DNA of 64,000 nt from Thiobacillus denitrificans DSM 12475 (GCF_000376425.1 NZ_AQWL01000012.1:25548-89547), one strand, 5' to 3'; counted from the first letter of the stretch, positions 17,088-25,737 are shown. The notes: generated by a model not told the origin, from the sequence alone. A program made the numbers and translations.

Positions 17088-17417
17088 ATGAACCCAATGA
17101 AAGTGCGATTTGCTGGCGCTGACTGTGTTGCCAGCTTTGACCGTTACACCAGCACGATGAACGTGGCGATCCAGCTGTTCGACGCCGTGGACGGAGTGCC
17201 GGTCTGTACCGCGACGGTAAACGTCGATCCCTTGGAAGATGGGATGTGCGCGGTGAAGAACTGGAGCGAGAACGACGGGATGGAAGAAGCGTTGATCTCG
17301 GCAGGCATCATCGAGTCCGAGGTCTGCGACTACCAGCGTAGCGGCTATATCTCGGCCCCAGTCTACCGACTGACCGAAGCCGCGCGCGAGGCCGTCCAAG
17401 CTACTGTGCCGAGGTGA
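17088..17417 (+). CDS. Hypothetical protein, 109 aa
   Basis: Begins MNPMKVRFAGADCVASFDRYTSTMNVAIQLF; beta-rich and acidic. The C-terminal GYISAPVYRLTEAAREAV suggests a helix end. First of two genes 3 bp apart that end at the terminator at 18247. No motif is recognised. Confidence 0.6.
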   Translation: MNPMKVRFAGADCVASFDRYTSTMNVAIQLFDAVDGVPVCTATVNVDPLEDGMCAVKNWSENDGMEEALISAGIIESEVCDYQRSGYISAPVYRLTEAAREAVQATVPR

Positions 17418-17420
17418 GTC

Positions 17421-18233
17421 ATGGCTAAAAACCTCAATGAGCAGCAGCGCAAGATCCTGGTCGATGCTCTGGTCAACGATTACCTCGACAGCATGGACAA
17501 CGACTCGGGTTACGCTGAGTACGTAGTCAGGCAGGGTTTTTCCGGGATCGAGCACCGTTCCGACGATGATCTCATCGCTGACTGTCGCTCGGCCGGCCTG
17601 GAGCACGCCATTGATGAAGCCGGTTTGCTATTGAGCCGCTTTGTCGTGTCGTATATCGACGGAAAGGACAGAAATGACGTGCTTTTTGTCGATTTCCAGG
17701 CAGAGGACTTGGATCATGCAGTTGAACAGTTCGGCTCCTGGGCCAGTTCTTTCGAGGGCGGCATGGAAATGTTGTACGGCATGCCCGGATGGGTGTACGA
17801 CCTTCAGCCTGGCTCGCAGGTTGTGTGGCGAGACCCGGACGCCGGCAAGACCTCCGGGATCTACTCGGTAGTCGGGATCAACACCGACAGCGGCCGCGTC
17901 GAGAACAGGGATACCGTGATTCGGCTCAAGAACGACGCCGGTTCCGAAGCCGAAGCTCTGCCTCGCGAGCTATACAAACCACTGGACGAAACGCAGGAAA
18001 GCGTCGGGGTGGCCGCGACCAAGTTCGTTGTCCGAGTCGCCGACCTGAGGAAGTGGGGGCAGTTGGACCCGAATTCTGAGATAGGCGAACCGGGCGACGG
18101 TGCGTGGGATTCCCACACGACCCTGATGGACCTGATTGACGAAGCACGAGAGCTCATTGGCGTAACAAAAGCCGATCCGCCGCCTCCCGCCCAAACTGCC
18201 CCGATGCCCACGCTGGCAAAGGACGCAGGCTGA
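17421..18233 (+). CDS. Hypothetical protein with SH3-like middle, 270 aa
   Basis: The N-terminal 110 residues are helical and acidic (NDYLDSMDNDSGYAEYVVRQG). Residues about 125-175 (PGSQVVWRDPDAGKTSGIYSV, then DTVIRLKNDAGSEAEAL) look like a small beta-barrel of the kind found in short plasmid 'translation or nucleic acid' modules. The C-terminus is Pro-rich. It is coupled to the gene before it. Function unknown. Confidence 0.6.
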   Translation: MAKNLNEQQRKILVDALVNDYLDSMDNDSGYAEYVVRQGFSGIEHRSDDDLIADCRSAGLEHAIDEAGLLLSRFVVSYIDGKDRNDVLFVDFQAEDLDHAVEQFGSWASSFEGGMEMLYGMPGWVYDLQPGSQVVWRDPDAGKTSGIYSVVGINTDSGRVENRDTVIRLKNDAGSEAEALPRELYKPLDETQESVGVAATKFVVRVADLRKWGQLDPNSEIGEPGDGAWDSHTTLMDLIDEARELIGVTKADPPPPAQTAPMPTLAKDAG

Positions 18234-18246
18234 GTTGATCCTCTCT

Positions 18247-18284
18247 AGCCCTCGGTTGCCATGTGCACTGAGGGCTTCTCTTAT
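18247..18284 (+). terminator. Terminator with CAUGU loop
   Basis: AGCCCTC/GAGGGCT with inner GTTGC/GCAC and loop CATGT, followed by TCTCTTATT. CNUGU set. Confidence 0.75.
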
Positions 18285-18296
18285 TGTGGGTTGTTG

Positions 18297-18361
18297 GTCA
18301 AATCAAAGGGCAAGGCTTGTAGCTGACCCATTCGGGCGGCGGCTATTGCTAGGAGATCTCT
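18297..18361 (+). promoter_or_regulatory. Repeated leader element, copy upstream of GHKL ATPase
   Basis: GTCAAATCAAAG, GCAAGG (18310-18315), hairpin CCC-ATTC-GGG, CTATTGC (18343-18349) able to pair with GCAAGG with one bulged A and one G-U, then AGGAG. Confidence 0.65.
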
Positions 18362-20017
18362 ATGCAAGCAGTGAAAGAAATTACCCTTGAAGTAAACGAA
18401 AAAAACCTCATGAAGAGTCTGCGCTTCGCGTTCACCACGAACACCACGCTTTTCAAAGAGCTGATGCAGAACGGCGACAGGGCCGGCGCCTCGGAAATCC
18501 GTATTGCCCTCGAATCTGATGGCGATAACACCATGGTTGCGGTCATCGAGGACAATGGTTGCGGGATCGACGACTTGAGCCTTCTGCTGTCGGTCGCCGT
18601 AAGCGGATGGTCCGATGAGGTCATGCAGCACCGTTCCCCGTATGGCCTTGGCTTCCTGGCGGCGCTTTATGCGACTGAGACCATCGAGGTCGAGTCGCGC
18701 GGCTTCAAGGCGGCGTTCGATTCGCAGGCTGCGCTGGCATTCCAGCCGGTCCTCGTTGAACCGCACGCTGAAAGCGCAAATAAACCTGGCACACGACTCG
18801 TTCTTCATGGGCTGAAGCTTGGACTCGGCGAAGCGCGTGGCGCGATCCAGCGCTTTGCAAAGGGATTCCCGGCTCAAGTGATTCTGGATGGCGCTGAAGT
18901 CGAGCGTTGTTACGCCTTGGACGCGGCAGACCGGATTTTCGTGCAAACACCGATTGGCCTCGTTTCGATGCCTTGTCTTGAAACTGGCTATACGCACGAA
19001 AGCACGGTTTGCTACTTGCAGGGGTTCTTCATTTACTCAAGCTCCAGCCATTTCGACGGCAGATCTCCCACAGTGATCCACCTCGACCCGGAGAAATTCG
19101 CTGCACGGATGCCGGACAGGGACGTGCTAGTCGACCAGCACGACCGCGTGAAGGAGATCGAGAAAGTGTTGTCCTCGCTCTGGCGCGAAACGCTCATCCA
19201 AAAGAAGGTTGAAATGCCGGCGACGGAGTTCCTCGACCATTACCATGCGGCCATCCAGATGTACGGGGAGGAACTTGCCAACGACATCCCGTTGTTGTCA
19301 CGGCATAACGTGGAAGTTTTCACGGAAATGCCGTTCATGACGCACGACTGGGACGATTTCACCGGACATCCCAAGGAACACATCACGAAGGAAGCTGTAG
19401 AGCGTGGCAGGGTGCTCTTGGTTGGGATCGAAGACGGTATCGAGGATGACGTCTCCGCCTGGAACTACGCTTGGCGTCGCAAAGCAGTTGTTGTGCCATC
19501 GTATCTGCATGACGGCCATTGGGCCAATCCGTATGTTCTCCGGATTGCTTCAATGAAAACCGATGCCGTGATTCGTGGGGAATACGCCCGTGGCCGGATG
19601 AGCGGGGCCTATGTCTACAGCGAGGTCGTGCTCTGCGAGGATTTCGTTCTCAAAGCGGAGGACGAAGACGGCAACAGCCTGGACGTGCAGATCATCGATG
19701 ACGAAATCATGTTCGCCGGCAATGTTTTTTTAGTCCCCAGGAATGCCAAGTCGTCTGGCTGGGCGGTTCGTCAGGCTTCCAACTTCGAGAATGAGCATGA
19801 TGAATTCCTCGAAGATAAGCAGGATGCCGACGATACTGAACTTCTCCGGAAGATTCAGGAGTTGCGCGGTCTGCCGCCTGCTGAAGTGCTCCAAGGCCTC
19901 ATCGCGGAGCACTACTGGAAACTGGAGAACTACCCGTCCTTGATCGGAAAGACCTTTACGATTGCCGTTGATATTGATGGCAAGTTCGAGGTCGCCGAGT
20001 TTTCCCTTAAGCAGTAA
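18362..20017 (+). CDS. GHKL (Hsp90/MutL-type) ATPase, 551 aa
   Basis: An N-terminal GHKL fold shows LFKELMQNGDRAGAS (N-box, Mg-ATP contact), VIEDNGCGIDDLSL (G1) and RSPYGLGFLAALYA (G2), all within about 120 residues. Residues about 120-230 fit the second domain of such ATPases. The remaining 300 residues match no domain I know. Related stand-alone GHKL proteins serve repair, chaperone and phage-defence roles. On this plasmid it is a single-gene unit with the shared leader and terminator. Confidence 0.8.
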   Translation: MQAVKEITLEVNEKNLMKSLRFAFTTNTTLFKELMQNGDRAGASEIRIALESDGDNTMVAVIEDNGCGIDDLSLLLSVAVSGWSDEVMQHRSPYGLGFLAALYATETIEVESRGFKAAFDSQAALAFQPVLVEPHAESANKPGTRLVLHGLKLGLGEARGAIQRFAKGFPAQVILDGAEVERCYALDAADRIFVQTPIGLVSMPCLETGYTHESTVCYLQGFFIYSSSSHFDGRSPTVIHLDPEKFAARMPDRDVLVDQHDRVKEIEKVLSSLWRETLIQKKVEMPATEFLDHYHAAIQMYGEELANDIPLLSRHNVEVFTEMPFMTHDWDDFTGHPKEHITKEAVERGRVLLVGIEDGIEDDVSAWNYAWRRKAVVVPSYLHDGHWANPYVLRIASMKTDAVIRGEYARGRMSGAYVYSEVVLCEDFVLKAEDEDGNSLDVQIIDDEIMFAGNVFLVPRNAKSSGWAVRQASNFENEHDEFLEDKQDADDTELLRKIQELRGLPPAEVLQGLIAEHYWKLENYPSLIGKTFTIAVDIDGKFEVAEFSLKQ

Positions 20018-20021
20018 CCCC

Positions 20022-20058
20022 AACCCCTGTGTCGCCATGTGCGCCAGGGGTTATTTTT
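20022..20058 (+). terminator. Terminator with CAUGU loop
   Basis: AACCCCTG/CAGGGGTT, inner TCGC/GCGC, loop CATGT, then TTATTTTTT. Loop context shared with 18247. Confidence 0.85.
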
Positions 20059-20143
20059 TGCCCAAAAAGCGGCCGATTTTCACTCTTCGGATCAAGGGGT
20101 CGAATTGGTATCTTGTCAGGGTCCCATTACCTGCGAACCCAAC

Positions 20144-20641
20144 ATGAAAAAGCTCTCGAAGCTGAAACAGGCCAAGCGCTTGCTGGCTGACATCACCGCC
20201 CCGGCGGATCCAGACGTGTTCATCGAAATGCTCGATGTGTTCCGGGAGGCCACCGGGACAAACGGCGCTGTCGAGGGCCAAATTAACCTTGACCAGGTGG
20301 GGAGCATCGGGGAGGGCGGGAAGGTGCCCGATACGCCGCTGAATCGCGGAATGGCGGGTGTGTATGCGGCCTTGGTTGAACGCGACGTAAAGGCTCCGAC
20401 TGGCTATCTGGTACGTCTGGGGGCCTTGTCTCAACTCTTTGTCAGCCCGGAGATTGTCGAGCGGTACGTGGTCGACGGTGGCGAGAATGGGGAGCCGAAC
20501 GTCAACCCCGTGCTGCTCAAAGCCGCCGCGGTCGCTCGGTTCTCGGTTGCACCCAAGAAGTTCGGTTTCGTTATCGAGGATGTGCTCGAAAAAGCGGCCA
20601 ATCTGGAGTCCTTGGAAGAAGACAGCCAGGAGGCGGCGTGA
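20144..20641 (+). CDS. Hypothetical protein, 165 aa
   Basis: MKKLSKLKQAKRLLADI is a basic helix, followed by an acidic, mixed domain (EMLDVFREATGTNGAVEGQINLDQVG). The upstream 85 bp lack a leader of the repeated family. Next comes a 25-codon frame and then a DksA-like gene. Family unknown. Confidence 0.55.
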   Translation: MKKLSKLKQAKRLLADITAPADPDVFIEMLDVFREATGTNGAVEGQINLDQVGSIGEGGKVPDTPLNRGMAGVYAALVERDVKAPTGYLVRLGALSQLFVSPEIVERYVVDGGENGEPNVNPVLLKAAAVARFSVAPKKFGFVIEDVLEKAANLESLEEDSQEAA

Positions 20642-20647
20642 AAAACC

Positions 20648-20725
20648 ATGCCTTTTTCGAGTGATCCGCCAAACCCTGCGGCTGAACCGTTATCAGCGGC
20701 CGTTACGCAACCTGTCAGTCAGTAA
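20648..20725 (+). CDS. Possible 25-residue peptide
   Basis: MPFSSDPPNPAAEPLS to a stop at 20723-20725, Pro/Ser/Ala-rich. The only ribosome site, GGAGG at 20631, is 12 bp away. It may only be spacer between two genes. Confidence 0.25.
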   Translation: MPFSSDPPNPAAEPLSAAVTQPVSQ

Positions 20726-20749
20726 ATGTTAGACCACGAGGGTAAACGA

Positions 20750-21178
20750 ATGGCAACCCGAGCCAACCGCGCCAAAAAGCCCACCGCCTTGAAAACTGCG
20801 GTCCAGGAATACATGAACGAGTCTCATCTGGAGGAATTCAAGGCAAGCCTCTTGCAGATGCGCCAGAAGTGCTTGATGGACATAGAGAACGCAAATGAGG
20901 GTGGCAACGAAGAACTGTCGCCGGCTCCGGACAATGCAGACCGCTCCGACCAGCGTATGGAGATCGAGAACCGTGCGCGCAACATAGAACGTCTGGTTAA
21001 CTTGAAGCGAGAAATCGAAGCCGCACTTCGCCGCATTGAAGGAGGCGAATTCGGCTATTGCGAGGAGTCGGGAGATGAAATCGGCTTGGACCGACTGCGT
21101 GCCAATCCGCTGGCTCGCTACTCCTTCGAGGCGCAAAGCCGCCTGGAACACCTTGGGAAGCTTCGGGCTGCAGCATGA
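20750..21178 (+). CDS. DksA/TraR-family regulator with degenerate zinc finger
   Basis: 142 residues. Coiled-coil helices (SHLEEFKASLLQMRQKCLMDI, then DQRMEIENRARNIERL) lead to the DksA tail GEFGYCEESGDEIGLDRLRANP and ARYSFEAQSRLE. DksA binds the secondary channel of RNA polymerase and adjusts promoter response to ppGpp. Only one of the four usual zinc cysteines remains, as in cysteine-poor, zinc-independent paralogues. The tip residues normally written DxxDxA read APDNADR here. GAGGG precedes the ATG. Overlaps the next start by 4 bp. Confidence 0.88.
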   Translation: MATRANRAKKPTALKTAVQEYMNESHLEEFKASLLQMRQKCLMDIENANEGGNEELSPAPDNADRSDQRMEIENRARNIERLVNLKREIEAALRRIEGGEFGYCEESGDEIGLDRLRANPLARYSFEAQSRLEHLGKLRAAA

Positions 21179-22026
21179 GCAGTGTCAAGCAGAGCGTCCT
21201 CATCACCGGCTGCTCCTCCGGAATCGGTCTGGAAACGGCCAAGGCGCTTGCCGCCCGCGGTTGGCGTGTGTTTGCCACCGCGCGCTCGGCAAAAGACGTC
21301 GACGAGCTGGCGCACGCGGCATTCGAGACCCTGCAGCTCGACATGGCTGACAGCGAGAGCATCCGCAATGCGGTAGCCGACGTGTTGGATCGTACTGGTG
21401 GCACGCTCGATGCCCTATTCAACAACGCCGGTTACGGCCAAATCGGGGCCGTTGAGGATCTCACGCGCGACGCGCTGCGCGAGCAGTTCGAGACCAACCT
21501 GTTCGGCGCAATCGAACTCACCAATCTCGTGATTCCCATCATGCGGCGCCAGGGCCACGGCCGCATCGTCTTCAACAGTTCCGTGCTGGGCTATGCCGCC
21601 TTTCCCTATAGAGGGGCCTATGTGGCCTCGAAGTTTGCGATGGAGGGTATTTGCGACACCTTGCGGCAGGAAATGGCCTGCACAGGTATCGTCGTGAGCC
21701 TCGTTGAGCCCGGACCAATCGTCTCCCGTTTTCGGGAGAATTGCCTGCCCCCATTCAAGCGGCATATCGGCTGGCAAACCAGCGTCCACAGCAAACAGTA
21801 CGAAGCCCAGCTCGCACGGTTGAACAAGCCCGGCCCGGCTGCACCGTTCACGCTACCGGCCTCTGCGGTGGTGAGGGTCGTCATCCATGCCCTGGAATCG
21901 GGTCGTCCGCGACCCCGCTACCAGGTCACTTTCCCGGCCATCCTCTTCTGGTGGATCAAGCGCTTCCTGCCCGTCCGTGCCATGGATTGTCTGCTAAGCA
22001 AGGCGTCAGGTACCGGAACCAAGTGA
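21175..22026 (+). CDS. Short-chain dehydrogenase/reductase
   Basis: 283 residues, classical SDR: cofactor motif TGCSSGIGLETA, then NNAGYG, the catalytic Ser in FNSSVLGYAAF and YVASK with the catalytic Tyr and Lys. LEPGP-like VEPGPIVSRF follows. A chromosomal-type metabolic enzyme; the C-terminal extension (WWIKRFLPVRAMD) resembles SDRs acting on hydrophobic substrates. Coupled to the DksA-like gene (ATGA overlap), an odd pairing that suggests recent joining. Substrate unknown. Confidence 0.9.
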   Translation: MSSVKQSVLITGCSSGIGLETAKALAARGWRVFATARSAKDVDELAHAAFETLQLDMADSESIRNAVADVLDRTGGTLDALFNNAGYGQIGAVEDLTRDALREQFETNLFGAIELTNLVIPIMRRQGHGRIVFNSSVLGYAAFPYRGAYVASKFAMEGICDTLRQEMACTGIVVSLVEPGPIVSRFRENCLPPFKRHIGWQTSVHSKQYEAQLARLNKPGPAAPFTLPASAVVRVVIHALESGRPRPRYQVTFPAILFWWIKRFLPVRAMDCLLSKASGTGTK

Positions 22027-22073
22027 AAATGACGCGCTACTGGGCTGAGCATTTCTGACGTGAGGAGACTGCC

Positions 22074-22250
22074 ATGGCACGAAATGTCACGGCGGCTGTT
22101 CTCGGCCTTCCCGCCATCACCCGCCGGCACACAGCAGGGGCCGACGCCATCCTCGCTGAAACCGCACGCGGAAGCTCGATCCTTGAATCCGTCCGTTGGC
22201 ACATCCGCGACCTTCCGCAAACGCTCCAGGTGACTTCGCCCCACGGCTAA
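22074..22250 (+). CDS. Small hypothetical protein, 58 aa
   Basis: A strong GAGGAG site at 22062-22067 precedes MARNVTAAVLGLPAITRR, and the frame ends QVTSPHG. It follows the SDR gene by 47 bp and converges on rep. No family is recognised. Confidence 0.5.
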   Translation: MARNVTAAVLGLPAITRRHTAGADAILAETARGSSILESVRWHIRDLPQTLQVTSPHG

Positions 22251-22265
22251 AGCTCGAGAGGCGTA

Positions 22266-23888
22266 TCAAGTGACTTGGTGAAGCTGCCATGCCATCCAGG
22301 ACTGGAAATCCCTGTCCTTGGCTTCCGGAAGGAAACTGGCATGCAACTCTGGTCGCGCTTCCGCAAGCCACTGGCAGAACAGAATGAAATACATCCCGTC
22401 CAGCTTTCCCGGCTTGAACATTATGCGGTCCTGCGGTCGTGCGGCAAGATGGTCCTCCATGAGCTTGTCACGCTCCTCCGGGGGCATTGCTTGAATCGCC
22501 GGGGTGAGAATGCCGCGCTGGTGCGCTGCAAACCTCTCCTGCAGGGTTCGCATTCGCTGTTCTTCGATCTCCTGCTGCTTCTTCTTTGCCGCCTCCTCGA
22601 GAAGTCTGGCGTCTTCCGCTTCGCTTTGCTCCTCGCCTTTGGCAATGTTGGCCAATATGCCACGGAAGAACGCTACCCTCGAATAGACCCTCGAGCCCTT
22701 GTTGCGTAGACGGCTCTCCGCTATCGGCAGTCGTTTTAGCGCTTCGGCGACCTGGTCGTAAGGATACAGCTGGCTCAAATTTGAAATCTCCTGCTCGGGG
22801 AAGCCGATGTCTTCGAGCAGTTTGAGCGACTCAGGCGGCCAGCCAAGCGGGAAATCAAACCCTTTCTGCAATTTAGGCACGAACTTGAATCGAAGGCGAA
22901 CTACCCGGCGGCCGGACTTTTCTTCCTTGAACTCCACGGTGTGGTTGAGCGCTGGGTGCGCGTTCAGAATTTCCAGCCCTGGTACCAGATACCGACGCTT
23001 GAAATCCTTGTAGTCGCTCACTTTCTTGGCGCCTTTTTGGTCGACTTGCACAAATCGGCTCGGTCCGATGATGAGGTCGATCCAGGTCGCCAGGTCCAGC
23101 GCGGGCGTTACTTTCGCCGACGTGCCTATGTAACGCCAGATGTTCTGGTACAGGCCGAAGGCGGCTTCTTGGCCAGGACCACTGTCGCGCCCAATTCCGC
23201 TCAGCACCGTCCACGAGAGGTTTGCCCACATGTTCGGCTCAAGAAACCAGAGCAGAATTTCAGGTTCGAACGCGAAGCGCGTGTAGCCAAGCTTCTCACC
23301 CACACCCTTGTCTCGCCTGATCAGGAAGGGGGCGACCGACTCATATTGGACCGTCCCATCTTCGCCGAGCACGTTCCACGCAAAACGGAAGCCGACCAGC
23401 TCGGCCAAGGTTTCGTGAATGCGTTCCATGTTCGAAGCGCTCAATCCAGCAAGCCTTGCCAATTCCTTGGTACGAATCTCGAACAGGGGGGTTGCACGGT
23501 CTTCTCGGACCTTTCGCACTAGCGCCTGCGCCTGCTCTTTCCTCCTCGATCGGAGGTCCAATTGAACGGCCAGCGGCAGGGCCTCAAGGAGCTTGCGCGC
23601 GGAGAGCTTCAGGGAGACGTCCCGTCGTTCGGGTATGGAATGGATGGCGGCGACTGGCTTGCGGTAGAGATTGATTGCCTCCGGCAACAGGAGTTCGTCG
23701 GAGTGAAACAGGTTTTCTTGCTTGCCGCGGGTTTTTGGCTCGTCGGCCAAGATCTCGAAATGATCGCGCAACTCGTCTTCTTCGGTCACAACCTTCAGCA
23801 ATTCAGGCATTGGCTGATCCGTCGTGGCCTCGTTTTCGGTAGACTGTACCGGCGATGTCCTAGGCTGTTTTGTCTTGTCGCGATTCAT
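22266..23888 (-). CDS. Plasmid replication initiator, Rep_3/RepB-like winged-helix protein
   Basis: 540 residues. The middle (about 130-390) carries two winged-helix-like repeats typical of iteron-binding initiators: EIRTKELARLAGLSASNMERIHETLAELVGF, then LWFLEPNMWANLSW and DLIIGPSRFVQVDQKG. It would bind the iterons at 24005-24114, directly upstream of its start, to open the origin and to repress its own gene. A charged coiled coil (about 430-480) and a C-terminal domain follow, making it longer than the usual 250-350 residue initiator. The ribosome site is weak (ATAAGG). Confidence 0.75.
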   Translation of the reverse strand: MNRDKTKQPRTSPVQSTENEATTDQPMPELLKVVTEEDELRDHFEILADEPKTRGKQENLFHSDELLLPEAINLYRKPVAAIHSIPERRDVSLKLSARKLLEALPLAVQLDLRSRRKEQAQALVRKVREDRATPLFEIRTKELARLAGLSASNMERIHETLAELVGFRFAWNVLGEDGTVQYESVAPFLIRRDKGVGEKLGYTRFAFEPEILLWFLEPNMWANLSWTVLSGIGRDSGPGQEAAFGLYQNIWRYIGTSAKVTPALDLATWIDLIIGPSRFVQVDQKGAKKVSDYKDFKRRYLVPGLEILNAHPALNHTVEFKEEKSGRRVVRLRFKFVPKLQKGFDFPLGWPPESLKLLEDIGFPEQEISNLSQLYPYDQVAEALKRLPIAESRLRNKGSRVYSRVAFFRGILANIAKGEEQSEAEDARLLEEAAKKKQQEIEEQRMRTLQERFAAHQRGILTPAIQAMPPEERDKLMEDHLAARPQDRIMFKPGKLDGMYFILFCQWLAEARPELHASFLPEAKDRDFQSWMAWQLHQVT

Positions 23889-23974
23889 TGCCTTATCTGT
23901 CGGTGTGGTGGCATCACAACTAAACTTGACGCCATCATAGCACTTGCCATGGTGGCAGCAGGTGTCTTTCGTGT

Positions 23975-24120
23975 GCCATCAAAGCACTGAGGTTATGCCA
24001 AAACGCCACCTTGCGCAGATTTGCCACCTCACTCTGCAGAACCGCCACCTTGCCCATGCAAAACAGCCACTTTGGCGCGCAAATACGCCACCGTGGCCAT
24101 GCCGAAACGCCACCACATGG
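23975..24120. repeat. Iteron array (oriV): GCCACC repeats every 18-22 bp
   Basis: GCCACC starts at 24005, 24023, 24044, 24087 and 24109, with GCCACT at 24066 and a weaker GCCATC at 23975. Spacings are 18, 21, 22, 21 and 22 bp, two helical turns. Spacers share CTTGC and AAA(A)C elements. The position directly upstream of rep is that of an iteron-controlled origin. An AT-rich stretch (24121-24190) follows on the far side. Confidence 0.82.
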
Positions 24121-24262
24121 CTTATAAATCATTGTTTATATTGAATAATGATGGGTTGAAACTCTTGGGAGTGTTTCGTAACTCTACAAACAGTCGTTGT
24201 TGTTTAGTTCAAAATGAGCCAGTTCAAACCCCCAGCGCTCTGGTTGAATGGTGGCTTTTTTG

Positions 24263-24369
24263 CATACGTTAGGCGTATGTGGGTGGTAAAAGTGGCGTAT
24301 TGGCATACGTAATAGGTATGTACGGTAATCAACGAGGGCGTGCATACGAAATCTGTGCACATGGGTATG
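24263..24369. promoter_or_regulatory. CATACG/CGTATG inverted-repeat operators
   Basis: CATACG-5-CGTATG (24263-24279), CATACG-6-GTATG (24304-24320), and CATACG (24343) with GTATG (24365), plus CGTAT at 24296. All lie just upstream of the gene at 24391. They look like operator sites for a dimeric repressor. Confidence 0.5.
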
Positions 24370-24390
24370 TGAGTCGGTAAACTACTGGGC

Positions 24391-24870
24391 ATGGCCGAGA
24401 TAAAGGACCCACGCGGAAAGCTTCTCCTGGGAGAGGCGGTCAGGCTGCTCGTGCAGTCCGGAGTCTCTGGCGTGGCGATCACCGACTTCATTAATGAATA
24501 TTCCGAAGTTGTCCAAAGCAGCCTAGTCGAACAACAGGCGCCCATCAGCGACCTCAAGGCTCAAATGAAAGAGGCGGTTAGAGAGGTGCTGCATGAACTC
24601 GCGCCACCTTCCAGAAGGGCAGGCGCTGAAAAGCGAAAACGTGTCCCGGTAGTTGTCGACGGCCTGAGAACCTCTCTCTCACTGCACGCCAGCCTGCTTT
24701 CAAAGACTGAGGACACGCTTGGCACCAGCAAACAGGCGCGTCTTCTGCTCAACGAGCTCGCAAATTCCAAGCCGGCTGACCATCCCAATCGTTCCGCCTG
24801 GGTCGAGGAGCAGCTGAGGCACCATTTGACGCTGATCAAGGCCGAGGCCGCCATTAAGACGGCGCACTAG
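24391..24870 (+). CDS. Hypothetical plasmid-maintenance protein, 159 aa
   Basis: Mostly helical and charged: KDPRGKLLLGEAVRLLVQSGVSGV could be a DNA-binding N-terminus. DLKAQMKEAVREVLHEL is coiled coil, and the C-terminus is Leu/Ala-rich. It lies between the iteron origin and the second partition operon, behind a set of CATACG inverted repeats it may bind. No good ribosome site. Copy-control or partition accessory protein is a guess. Confidence 0.5.
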   Translation: MAEIKDPRGKLLLGEAVRLLVQSGVSGVAITDFINEYSEVVQSSLVEQQAPISDLKAQMKEAVREVLHELAPPSRRAGAEKRKRVPVVVDGLRTSLSLHASLLSKTEDTLGTSKQARLLLNELANSKPADHPNRSAWVEEQLRHHLTLIKAEAAIKTAH

Positions 24871-24879
24871 AGGGGCCGG

Positions 24880-24932
24880 GCCATAGATTGCCCGTTTAGC
24901 AGGGCTACCGGGCCCCAATCTGGCCTTTTTTG
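24880..24932 (+). terminator. Terminator after the 159-aa gene
   Basis: GGCCATAGATTG pairs with CAATCTGGCC, and an inner CGGGCCCC element gives alternative pairing; six T follow. Loop unlike the CNUGU set. Confidence 0.6.
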
Positions 24933-24966
24933 TTGTCCGAGACCCAGAAGGTTTTACTCCATTCCT

Positions 24967-25067
24967 CATTTACTCATATCAATTGATCATTTGATGTTGA
25001 GTAATGCATCATTTGCGCTTATCATTTACTCACATCAATTGAGTAATTTCTCAAAAGGGGTGAGTAA
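24967..25067. repeat. TTACTCA/TGAGTAA box cluster, candidate centromere-operator
   Basis: A 20-bp direct repeat (CATTTACTCAYATCAATTGA) occurs at 24967-24986 and 25023-25042. TGAGTAA boxes at 24998, 25040 and 25061 face the TTACTCA boxes. The cluster ends at the parA2 start codon. For type Ib systems the small partner binds such repeats both to segregate and to repress. Confidence 0.7.
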
Positions 25068-25706
25068 ATGATTCTCGTGGTCGCAGCGGAAAAAGGCGGG
25101 GTGGGCAAATCGACCATCGCCTTGAACCTGGCGGTGCATCTCGCCGTGAACGATGTGGATCTGGTGCTTGTGGATACCGATACCCAACGCACTTGTGCGC
25201 AATTTGTTGACCGGCGAGACGAAGCCGGCATCAAGCCACGCATCCATTGCATCCAGCGCACCGGGAATGTTGCCAACACCTTGCGAGACCTGGACACCAA
25301 GCATCAAGTCGTCATCGTTGATGCGGGCGGACGGGATTCCATCGAGATGCGGTCTGCCGCGACAGTAGCGCAGCTGATGCTGGTCCCGACAGGGGCTTCA
25401 CAGCCGGACCTTGAGACCATGCCAAGGGTGAACGAGATCATCAAGACGGCAAAGGTCTACAACCCCAATCTGCAGGCCTTTGCGGTGCTTTCCATGGCTT
25501 CCCCCAACCCGCTGGTGTCTGAAACGACGGAAGCCCAGGATCTGTTGCAGGAGTTTTCCGAGATGCACTTGGCAGATACGGTCATCAGATCCCGTCAAAT
25601 CTACAAGCGAGCTATGGCAGACGGAATTGGTGTCGTTGAGACAGACCACGGCCAGGCAAAGGCAGAGATCCAGCTGCTGGCGCAGGAATTCATCGATCTT
25701 GAGTGA
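25068..25706 (+). CDS. Second ParA-type partition ATPase, type Ib
   Basis: 212 residues, short form without N-terminal DNA-binding domain. Walker A AAEKGGVGKSTIALNLA at about 5-21, A' LVDTDTQRTCAQF, and VVIVDAGGRDS in place of Walker B. Short ParA proteins work with a ribbon-helix-helix partner, here the gene at 25738. Box repeats overlap its promoter. The plasmid therefore has a second complete segregation operon besides parABS at 5.7-8.1 kb. Confidence 0.88.
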   Translation: MILVVAAEKGGVGKSTIALNLAVHLAVNDVDLVLVDTDTQRTCAQFVDRRDEAGIKPRIHCIQRTGNVANTLRDLDTKHQVVIVDAGGRDSIEMRSAATVAQLMLVPTGASQPDLETMPRVNEIIKTAKVYNPNLQAFAVLSMASPNPLVSETTEAQDLLQEFSEMHLADTVIRSRQIYKRAMADGIGVVETDHGQAKAEIQLLAQEFIDLE

Positions 25707-25708
25707 TG

Positions 25709-25725
25709 CATTTGAGTAATTGAGT
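25709..25725. repeat. TGAGTAATTGAGTAG boxes between parA2 and its partner
   Basis: TTTGAGTAATTGAGTAG lies at about 25709-25725, matching the boxes at 24967-25067 and at 43326-43345. Confidence 0.5.
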
Positions 25726-25737
25726 AGGAGGGTTGCC

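Noticed and set aside
23975-24120. CRISPR-like array
   Set aside because: Repeat units are about 6 bp in a 21-22 bp period next to a replication initiator, which fits iterons and not CRISPR repeats.
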